Part shown: positions 1-5,417 of the stretch, piece by piece
Position numbering within the stretch: position 1 is the stretch's first letter
Layout: every line of letters starts with the position of its first letter
Source of the DNA: Actinomycetota bacterium
Lineage (GTDB): Bacteria > Actinomycetota > Actinomycetes > Nanopelagicales > Nanopelagicaceae
Reading direction: 5' to 3'
Assembly (NCBI GenBank): GCA_009698295.1
Contig: WLQO01000072.1
Coordinates: 1 to 5,691, forward strand
Length of the DNA: 5,691 bases
Program-made: the position numbers and the translations under genes
The notes under the pieces: model-generated
The model's input: only the letters and a program-made list of their open reading frames with translations
What the model was told of the DNA's origin: nothing
Database searches by the model: none

Positions 1-953
1 CATGGTTTGTATCTTTAGGGTTGCATCGAGTTGATGAAGATGGCGTGACCATTGAGGTTGAAGTTGAAATTGGCAAACCAATTTTCCCAGATTACTCATC
101 GAAAGTTGCGCCACCCGTTAGAGGACCAAGGCGAAAGTTAAAGGCTAGATCCGGTCATCGCTGGTTCCCAGCAGATTTCCACACGCACTCAGTGCATTCA
201 GATGGCGATTTAACCCTGAATGAGTTGGCATCCCTTGCAGCAACTCGTGGGTTAGAACTTCTTGCTATTACCGACCACAACACAACAAGTCACCACAGAT
301 TTTTGCCCGAGGTTTCAAAGTTTGCTGGAATTAATTTAGTTGCGGGGCAAGAAGTCACAACCGACACTGGCCACGCAAATTCTTTCGGTCACAGCGAATG
401 GGTGGATTACCGCGAGGCGACTGATCGCTGGCTTAGCGATACGAAGAAACAGGGCGGCCTGCTTTCGGTTAACCATCCTTTATCAGCGCCTTGTCATTGG
501 CGTCGTGATACCCCAGATGGAATTGATATGACCGAACTCTGGCATTCATCTTGGGATCGAATTAGTGATGATCCGCTGAAATGGTGGAGTGAGAATGGAT
601 CAAAGATTCCGATTGGAGGAAGTGATTTCCATAGATTTACATCCGATGGTTTACCGGGGGAGCCAACAACTTGGGTAGAAATCGATACTGAAGATAATGA
701 AGTTACTCAAGATCAAGTTCTGAAGGCGCTTAGCCAAGGAAGAGTTGCAATTTCTGCTGACCCAAAATCTGCGGTCGTCTTTGCCCTTGAAGATGAGATG
801 GCAGTTGATGGCGGAGATGGGCTTACTTTGATCACACCGTCTGGAAGAAAAGAATTGATCACTAAAGATTTTATGACTGTCTCCGGTGAGAGCGGCTTGT
901 ATTCGCTAAAGGATTCCAACGGCGTTTATCACGCTATTGGTTATCGAAATTAG
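1..953 (+). CDS. CehA/McbA-family PHP-domain metallohydrolase (5' partial)
   Basis: Probable metal-dependent hydrolase of the PHP superfamily, cytoplasmic, with unknown natural substrate. The reading frame is open back to the window edge (first whole codon at base 3). A TTG at 21 is the first possible start inside the window, but it has no spaced ribosome site and falls in sequence typical of the family's N-terminal lead-in, so I treat the gene as cut off at its 5' end. Counting residues from that TTG, the PHP metal signature is complete: ADFHTHSVHSDG (H54, H56, D61), ITDHN (D85, H86), GQE (E111), GH (H118), NHP (H152) and GGSDFH (D202, H204). The FHTHSVHSDG form and this spacing fit CehA/McbA proteins rather than PHP histidinol phosphatases or DNA polymerase PHP domains. 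About 60 residues after the core form a probable beta-rich tail. It converges on the oxidoreductase gene and overlaps its stop codon. The family call is firm; the substrate is unknown. Confidence 0.85.
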   Translation, partial: WFVSLGLHRVDEDGVTIEVEVEIGKPIFPDYSSKVAPPVRGPRRKLKARSGHRWFPADFHTHSVHSDGDLTLNELASLAATRGLELLAITDHNTTSHHRFLPEVSKFAGINLVAGQEVTTDTGHANSFGHSEWVDYREATDRWLSDTKKQGGLLSVNHPLSAPCHWRRDTPDGIDMTELWHSSWDRISDDPLKWWSENGSKIPIGGSDFHRFTSDGLPGEPTTWVEIDTEDNEVTQDQVLKALSQGRVAISADPKSAVVFALEDEMAVDGGDGLTLITPSGRKELITKDFMTVSGESGLYSLKDSNGVYHAIGYRN

Positions 954-2068
954 GCGATATCTCCGCCTCGCTGTGTGCCTTCGCGCTCAGCAATCTTCTT
1001 AGCAATCATTTGCGCAATAGCTAAATCTTCATAGCCATCAGCAATTGGATCGTATTCTTGCTTTCCGGTTAGGACGAGGTTATGGAAAGCCACGAGTTCG
1101 TTTTCGAATGAAGCAGAGTACGAATTGGTACGTGTTACTTCATGATCAATGCCACGACGACGCGTTGAGATCAGCTGCGTTGGAATTCTTAAAATATAAG
1201 GGCTAGGGAAGATTAAATGGTGACCTTCTTCTTCATTAACCCAGCGAATTTCTTCTTGATAAGCCGGATATTGATCTAGATAGAACCATCTAATGGTTAC
1301 GCGTACACCATCAGCAGTTCGAGCATGAATAATTATTGCTTCGCTCTGACCAGGACTTGGCCAGCGATCTACAAAATCAACCTCGGTTATATGCACATTT
1401 AGAGCGCGCAAAACTGAAAATTCATGGATAACGCTGCCAAGAACGATATCGGTGTAAAGATCGCCAAATGACTTCGCTGCCGCTTCTCCCAAAGCTTCCT
1501 GCTGAGTTTCACTCTTTATTTTCGAGAAAATTCCGTTTAGCGCGGCAGGTGATGCAGGCATATCTACTGATAGCTCAGATGTTACAAGTTGGCTATCGCC
1601 ACTTGGATGAAGAACAAGTACGTCTACTGTCTTTGGTCGGGACTTGATCGCATTCCGTGCAGCGATAACTGCGTTATCAAAAGTCTTCATGTACCCGATC
1701 ATCAATTGCTTACCCGAAGACTTCAGAGCTTTTTCTATTTCAACCATTTCACGTTTTGTATATGCCAGTGGCTTTTCACAAAAAACATTCAATCCTGCGC
1801 CGAGAGCACTTACTACCACTTCGGAATGTGAACCCGAATTGAGCACCATGATGGCATCTACAGATCCTGATGTAATCAATTTATCCGGTGAATCAAAACA
1901 ATTTTCACGAGAAATTCCGAATCGATCTGCAAGTACATGTGTAGCTGCGAGATTCAAATCAGCGATCGCGACTACTTCATACAAGTCGCTTCTTCGAGTG
2001 AGTATTGGTAAATGAACTGAAGATGCGACGGCACCCGCGCCAACTAAACCCACACGAACGCGCTTCAT
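950..2068 (-). CDS. Gfo/Idh/MocA-family oxidoreductase
   Basis: Predicted NAD(P)-dependent sugar or polyol dehydrogenase, 372 residues, a normal length for the family. The Rossmann nucleotide loop is GLVGAGAVASSVHLPIL (residues 7-23, GxGxxA), and the EKP motif sits in FCEKPLAYT (E98-K99-P100), where the lysine is a usual catalytic residue. The C-terminal substrate domain follows. Its usual 'G.H..D' stretch appears as SVIHEFSVLRAL (H215), with no histidine-plus-Asp pair of the classic inositol dehydrogenase kind, and a helical segment of about 40 residues (roughly 165-205) precedes it. I chose the ATG at 2068 because AAAGGA lies 5 bases upstream on the minus strand and the protein then begins directly with the first Rossmann strand. 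A TTG 33 bases further out would add residues with no counterpart in the fold. The gene is divergent from the LacI regulator and is probably controlled through the shared region. Substrate is not predictable; inositol-like or keto-sugar chemistry is plausible. Confidence 0.88.
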   Translation of the reverse strand: MKRVRVGLVGAGAVASSVHLPILTRRSDLYEVVAIADLNLAATHVLADRFGISRENCFDSPDKLITSGSVDAIMVLNSGSHSEVVVSALGAGLNVFCEKPLAYTKREMVEIEKALKSSGKQLMIGYMKTFDNAVIAARNAIKSRPKTVDVLVLHPSGDSQLVTSELSVDMPASPAALNGIFSKIKSETQQEALGEAAAKSFGDLYTDIVLGSVIHEFSVLRALNVHITEVDFVDRWPSPGQSEAIIIHARTADGVRVTIRWFYLDQYPAYQEEIRWVNEEEGHHLIFPSPYILRIPTQLISTRRRGIDHEVTRTNSYSASFENELVAFHNLVLTGKQEYDPIADGYEDLAIAQMIAKKIAEREGTQRGGDIA

Positions 2069-2073
2069 AGAAT

Positions 2074-2079
2074 TCCTTT
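2074..2079 (-). promoter_or_regulatory. Ribosome binding site of the Gfo/Idh/MocA gene
   Basis: Read on the minus strand this is AAAGGA, followed by 5 bases and then ATG at 2068. It fixes the start of the oxidoreductase at 2068 rather than at the upstream in-frame TTG at 2101. Confidence 0.7.
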
Positions 2080-2140
2080 GATAAATGAAAATCAACAACA
2101 AAAGCCTAATGCGATTGCTAGTGAATTCCGAGTGCTAGGG

Positions 2141-2149
2141 TGGTATGGT
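2141..2149 (+). promoter_or_regulatory. Candidate extended -10 promoter for the regulator operon
   Basis: TGG-TATGGT matches an extended -10 pattern (TGn followed by TAT..T). Transcription would start near 2156, leaving a leader of about 50 bases. No convincing -35 box lies 16-18 bp upstream. A second TGn-type candidate, TGC-TAGGGT at 2133-2141, is nearby and fits less well. The element lies inside the candidate operator, which would suit repression by blocking RNA polymerase. Confidence 0.3.
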
Positions 2150-2162
2150 ATCGAATTCATAC
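2143..2162. promoter_or_regulatory. Candidate LacI-family operator (CG-centred palindrome)
   Basis: A 20-bp imperfect inverted repeat: outer arms GTATG (2143-2147) and CATAC (2158-2162) match perfectly, and the central TCGA is symmetric, with three mismatched pairs between. LacI-family proteins usually bind 14-20 bp palindromes with a central CpG, into which the hinge helix wedges. The site is about 45 bp before the regulator's start codon and overlaps a candidate -10 box. Assignment rests on symmetry and position only. Confidence 0.4.
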
Positions 2163-2207
2163 AGCGTAAATCTAGAGTTTTCGAATTAAATATTTAAGGG
2201 CAGGCGG

Positions 2208-3221
2208 GTGATCTTTGTGGGTAAGGCTAAGCAAAATGCAGAAGCAACAATTTCTGATGTTGCCTTACATGCAGGTGTCAGTACGGCCACAGTAAGCCGT
2301 GTGATAGCCGGGGTCGGCTATGTCGCCGTAAAGACCCGCGAGCAAGTAAATAAGAGCATTACGGCCCTTAGTTACCAGCCTTCTTCAATTGCTCAATCTC
2401 TGCGCCGCCAAAGCTCGACCATGATCGGATTAATACTCACCGATATTCAAAACCCTTTCTATCCTGAAATGGTTAGGGGCATTGAAGATGAAGTTCAACG
2501 TCGTGGTTATTCATTAATTCTATGTAATTCAGCCGATGATTCAGAGCGTGAAAATTCTTACCTGGACTTCTTGGCAAGTCACAGAGCAGCAGGAATTATT
2601 GTCTGCGCTGATGGTGTATTAAAGCGCCATCGTAAAAAATTGCTGGCACAGCGCGCAAAAATTATATTGGTTAACGTTCAAAAAGAAGATTCAGATCTTC
2701 CCACTGTTTCTAGTCAGGACTTTGAAGGCGGCGAGATTGCTGCCAAACACTTGGTTGCCTGTGGCTATCCAAAAATTATTTATATTGGAAATGGATCCGA
2801 AAAAGAATTTGGATCATTGCGCTTAGATGGTGTCAAAAAAGGTGCAGGTAAAGTCAAATTTGAAATTGTGTTTAGCGATGACACTCTGCAAGCGGGTGCG
2901 CGAATAGCCGATGAGATAGCTAAAAAGTTCAATCCGCCATACGGAATTGTTGCCCATAATGATCTAATAGCGATCGGAGCCATGCACCATTTCGTCGAGA
3001 AAAAAATTAAAGTTCCACAGCAAGTGGGAATTGTGGGTTATGACGATATTGCACTGAGCGCTTATGTAACTCCAGGGTTAACAACTATTAATCAAAATCA
3101 ATACGACTTGGGTACTGAAGCGATGGCCATGCTTGATGATTTGATCAAAGGTGTGAAAGTGAAAAAGAAGCGCATGATTCCTTCCGAATTAGTTTTAAGA
3201 AGTTCAACAACAAAGATATGA
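2208..3221 (+). CDS. LacI-family transcriptional regulator
   Basis: Sugar-responsive DNA-binding regulator, 337 residues, the usual full length. The N-terminal helix-turn-helix spans residues about 14-33 (TISDVALHAGVSTATVSRVI), with recognition-helix positions T26-A27. The hinge follows (YQPSSIAQSLRRQ, 56-68), with L66 as the likely minor-groove wedge. The effector domain resembles periplasmic sugar-binding proteins: it opens with TMIGLILTDIQNPFYPEMVRG (71-91) and contains IVAHNDLIAIGAM (247-259) and VGIVGYDDIALSAYVTPGLTTI (273-294), all standard for the family. The start is GTG at 2208, with AAGGG 7 bases upstream; a second GTG at 2217 has worse spacing. Its stop codon lies just ahead of the glycosidase gene and overlaps an in-frame ATG (ATGA), so the two are co-transcribed. 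It is probably autoregulatory and also acts on the divergent oxidoreductase gene. The effector cannot be read from sequence; the neighbours suggest a small glycoside or its breakdown product. Confidence 0.93.
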   Translation: MIFVGKAKQNAEATISDVALHAGVSTATVSRVIAGVGYVAVKTREQVNKSITALSYQPSSIAQSLRRQSSTMIGLILTDIQNPFYPEMVRGIEDEVQRRGYSLILCNSADDSERENSYLDFLASHRAAGIIVCADGVLKRHRKKLLAQRAKIILVNVQKEDSDLPTVSSQDFEGGEIAAKHLVACGYPKIIYIGNGSEKEFGSLRLDGVKKGAGKVKFEIVFSDDTLQAGARIADEIAKKFNPPYGIVAHNDLIAIGAMHHFVEKKIKVPQQVGIVGYDDIALSAYVTPGLTTINQNQYDLGTEAMAMLDDLIKGVKVKKKRMIPSELVLRSSTTKI

Positions 3222-3223
3222 AT

Positions 3224-3227
3224 GGAG
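3224..3227 (+). promoter_or_regulatory. Ribosome binding site deciding the glycosidase start
   Basis: GGAG is followed by 5 bases and then ATG at 3233. The upstream in-frame ATG at 3218, which overlaps the regulator's TGA, lacks a comparable site. The strong signal favours 3233, while the regulator's stop at 3219-3221 directly before it would allow translational coupling. Confidence 0.6.
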
Positions 3228-3232
3228 AAGCA

Positions 3233-4516
3233 ATGTCACTAAAGGATCACAGCCCAACTCAATCGGATGTTAAATGGGTAAAAGATGAGGTTGCCGCCAT
3301 TCACGAAAGAAACCGCCAACGTGGACATGCTGATTGGTGCGATCAAGACTTTGACTTCACCTGCCCATCATCGGTTACCTACCCTTTCCAGTGGTTCTGG
3401 GACTCCTGTTTCCATGCAATCGCCCTTAGCCACGTTGATTTAGCCAAAGCAGAAGCTGAACTAAAAAGTCTGCTTAAGAATCAACATTCTGACGGCTTTA
3501 TTTCACACGTAACTTTTTGGCAACGCGATGCATACGAAGAGATGGTTTCAACTTATGCGATTGCTTTCCGCAGCAAGTACTTGTCCGATGAAATGCAACC
3601 ACCGCTGCTGGCCGAAGCAGTCAGTGCAGTTGCAAAACGTGGTCGGGGAGTCGATTTCATTAACGAAGTCTTGCCTGCAGTAAAACGTTTTTACGAGTGG
3701 CTGCACACAGTACGAAATCCTTACGGTGATGGTTTGGTGCGCGTGGTGCAACCAGATGAGACCGGAATTGATCATTCTCCGGTCTGGGATGAAATCATGA
3801 AGATCCAGGACGAGGAGCACGATTCCTGGGATCGTGGCTGGCATTCAATTTGTGATCCTTACGACAAATACAATCGTGATCCAAAGAAGATGATTGAGCT
3901 AAATCACTTTGTTGTTGCAGATGTCATGACGAATACGATTTACATCGAGAACCTTCATGTCCTTTCTGATCTTTGTCAGCAAGTAGGAGATTCTGCCAGT
4001 GCTGCGGAATACTTAGCACGTGCCAAAAAAGCTCGTGTAAGTCTTGATGAACTTTGCTGGAACGAGTCAGATGGCTTGTATTACGGCGTAAACGGTAAAG
4101 AGAATAAGCCACTTAATGTAAATACCTTTATGTCACTTATGCCATTACTTTTGCCAGATTTGGATAAGAAGAAAGCAGATTTACTTATTGCGCGAGTTCT
4201 TAACCCAGAAGAGTATTGGGCTGAATATCCAATTCCTAGCGTTGCTATGAACCATCCGACTTACCGTCCTGACACCGTTGGTGGAAATCTAGTTTGGCGC
4301 GGTCCATCTTGGATGAATAGCAATTGGTATATCGCACGTGGGCTAAAGCGCCACGGCCGCCTTGATTTGGCTCGCCACATCGCAAATCAAAGCGTTGCCA
4401 TGGTTCAAAAGAGCGGCTTCCGCGAGTATTACAACCCGCAAACTGCATTCGGCCGAGGAGCGCCAGACTTTAGCTGGTCAACAATTCTGATCGATTTATT
4501 AGATGAGGTTAAGTAA
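3233..4516 (+). CDS. GH63-type alpha-glycosidase, mannosylglycerate/glucosylglycerate hydrolase-like
   Basis: Predicted cytoplasmic inverting alpha-glycosidase with an (alpha/alpha)6 barrel, 427 residues from the ATG at 3233 (432 from the ATG at 3218). No signal peptide is seen. The N-terminal barrel motif YPFQWFWDSCFHAIAL (50-65, D57) and DGFISHVTFW (87-96) match bacterial GH63 members that act on mannosylglycerate or glucosylglycerate. DETGIDHSPVWD (175-186) holds the likely acid residue, D180. VWRGPSWMNSNWYIARGL (354-371) is the conserved tryptophan-rich motif. GFREYYNPQTAFGRGAPDFSW (395-415) carries the likely base, E398. Length is close to the short single-domain GH63 enzymes and far below eukaryotic processing glucosidase I. 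It lies between the regulator and an IolE-like enzyme in one operon. Specificity could instead be another small alpha-glycoside, such as a glycosyl-glycerol, glycosyl-inositol or short oligosaccharide. The fold and catalytic class are solid; the substrate is inferred. Confidence 0.85.
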   Translation: MSLKDHSPTQSDVKWVKDEVAAIHERNRQRGHADWCDQDFDFTCPSSVTYPFQWFWDSCFHAIALSHVDLAKAEAELKSLLKNQHSDGFISHVTFWQRDAYEEMVSTYAIAFRSKYLSDEMQPPLLAEAVSAVAKRGRGVDFINEVLPAVKRFYEWLHTVRNPYGDGLVRVVQPDETGIDHSPVWDEIMKIQDEEHDSWDRGWHSICDPYDKYNRDPKKMIELNHFVVADVMTNTIYIENLHVLSDLCQQVGDSASAAEYLARAKKARVSLDELCWNESDGLYYGVNGKENKPLNVNTFMSLMPLLLPDLDKKKADLLIARVLNPEEYWAEYPIPSVAMNHPTYRPDTVGGNLVWRGPSWMNSNWYIARGLKRHGRLDLARHIANQSVAMVQKSGFREYYNPQTAFGRGAPDFSWSTILIDLLDEVK

Positions 4517-4519
4517 TTA

Positions 4520-5395
4520 ATGAGTCATTTACTTAAGAACGCCAAAATCGGAATCGTTGCCCTTAACTGGAAATTTGAAATGGCTAAATCTGCCGATTTC
4601 CTAAAGCGAATTGCAGCCTATGGTTTCAAGGGAATTCAGATCTCGGTAGAACAAGCCAATTCCGATACCTTCTTGCAGCAAATGAAAGAAAATGGATTAG
4701 CAACTGCAGAGCAATATCTAGATATCGCTTGCGATGAAAACGGACCGTTGCCCACTGCCGATGCGCATTCCAAAGAGATAGTCGATGCCGCAATTCGTGG
4801 CGGTGTTGAGATGCTGGTATTTGCTGTTGATGGAACTATTGAACGAGATATCTACGCAGGTCGCACCCATCTTGGACCACATCTAAATACAAATGGTTAT
4901 CAGCGCCTAGCAGATCACATTGCAATGTATGCACTGCAAGCCAAGGCTGCTGGAGTCCGCTCATCTTTTCATCCGCACTCCGCTACTTTTATCGAAACTC
5001 CAGATGAAACCCGCAAGTTAATGGCTTTATTAGATTATGAATTAGTCGGGATGTGTCTTGATGTTGGCCACTGGATAGTCGGCGGTGGAGATCCAGTACA
5101 AGGTGTTATTGAATACGGCAATCGTGTTACTCATGTTCATATAAAGGATGTAGATCCGAAAGTACTTGCAAAGCTTGTTTCCGGTGAATACGAACGAATG
5201 CATTTTGCTGTAGAAGAAGATTATTTATTTGTACCCGCAGGTGAAGGAGCCCTTGATTTACCTGGGTTATTTGCCGAATTAGAGAAGATTGATTTCGCTG
5301 GTTGGATGATGAGCGAACAAGATAAAGCGCGCGAACCCGCTGAAGAGAAATCAGGCGTATCTATGCGCAATATAAAGGCGGCGCTGGGCCTTTAA
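4520..5395 (+). CDS. Sugar isomerase/dehydratase, xylose-isomerase-like TIM barrel (IolE-like)
   Basis: Member of the AP-endonuclease-2/xylose-isomerase-like TIM-barrel family, 291 residues, full length. Visible motifs are SFHPHSATFIETPDE (149-163), CLDVGHWIVGGGDP (179-192; D181, H184), THVHIKDVD (204-212; H205, H207, D210), VPAGEGALD (238-246) and SEQD (265-268; E266). The D181-to-H207 spacing of 26 and the later E266 agree with the family's divalent-metal site. The HPH segment replaces the strand-5 glutamate of classic members, as in IolE (2-keto-myo-inositol dehydratase). The CLDVGH, GGGDP and HVHIKDV run is also IolE-like. The product may therefore be a keto-inositol or keto-sugar dehydratase, epimerase or isomerase. 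The start is ATG at 4520, three bases after the glycosidase stop; GAGG at 4505-4508 lies inside the upstream gene, 11 bases away. It is the last protein gene of the operon, with rnpB right behind it. Confidence 0.87.
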   Translation: MSHLLKNAKIGIVALNWKFEMAKSADFLKRIAAYGFKGIQISVEQANSDTFLQQMKENGLATAEQYLDIACDENGPLPTADAHSKEIVDAAIRGGVEMLVFAVDGTIERDIYAGRTHLGPHLNTNGYQRLADHIAMYALQAKAAGVRSSFHPHSATFIETPDETRKLMALLDYELVGMCLDVGHWIVGGGDPVQGVIEYGNRVTHVHIKDVDPKVLAKLVSGEYERMHFAVEEDYLFVPAGEGALDLPGLFAELEKIDFAGWMMSEQDKAREPAEEKSGVSMRNIKAALGL

Positions 5396-5404
5396 CTATT
5401 GGCG

Positions 5405-5410
5405 TATCCT
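5405..5410 (+). promoter_or_regulatory. Candidate -10 box of rnpB
   Basis: TATCCT fits TAnnnT and lies about 7-8 bases before the apparent 5' end of the RNase P RNA. A -35 box would fall inside the last codons of the isomerase gene (around 5381-5388), where no good match to TTGACA is seen. The promoter is therefore tentative. Confidence 0.35.
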
Positions 5411-5417
5411 TACCTAG

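Larger units (their letters stand above)
2123..2187. repeat. Three GAATT cores at exact 30-bp spacing
   Basis: GAATTC at 2123-2128, GAATTC at 2153-2158 and GAATTa at 2183-2188 begin exactly 30 bp apart. The second and third share TCGAATT (2151-2157 and 2181-2187). Thirty bp is close to three helical turns, so the copies face the same side of the DNA. They may be half-sites for the adjacent regulator; chance is possible because the motif is short. Confidence 0.35.
2069..2207. promoter_or_regulatory. Divergent control region between oxidoreductase and lacI-type gene
   Basis: This 139-bp noncoding stretch must hold the promoters for both the minus-strand oxidoreductase and the plus-strand regulator operon. 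It is A/T-rich with no hairpin-plus-T-run. It contains several 6-bp palindromes (GAATTC at 2070, 2123 and 2153; TCTAGA at 2171) and the candidate operator described separately. For the minus-strand gene, no promoter stands out; TAGGCT (read on the minus strand, near 2104) is a possible but weak -10 box. A regulator gene facing its target across a shared region is the classic arrangement for LacI-family local control. Confidence 0.6.

Noticed and set aside
21..23. TTG as the true start of the PHP gene
   Set aside because: The frame is open to the window edge, there is no spaced ribosome site, and the residues before the PHP core look like the end of the N-terminal domain usual in this family.
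1589..2015. Plus-strand open frames inside the oxidoreductase gene
   Set aside because: They are antisense shadows of a well-supported gene, with no recognisable domain or ribosome site.
2069..2101. N-terminal extension of the oxidoreductase from a TTG at 2101
   Set aside because: AAAGGA is ideally spaced for ATG at 2068, and the extra eleven residues precede the first Rossmann strand without matching the family.
2070..2158. Three GAATTC sites as a sign of cloning joins or vector sequence
   Set aside because: They lie in native-looking intergenic DNA with unchanged composition and intact genes on both sides; no vector sequence is present.
3548..4448. Minus-strand open frames across the glycosidase gene
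   Set aside because: Translations are rich in Cys, His and Arg and have no family resemblance; they mirror the real coding frame.
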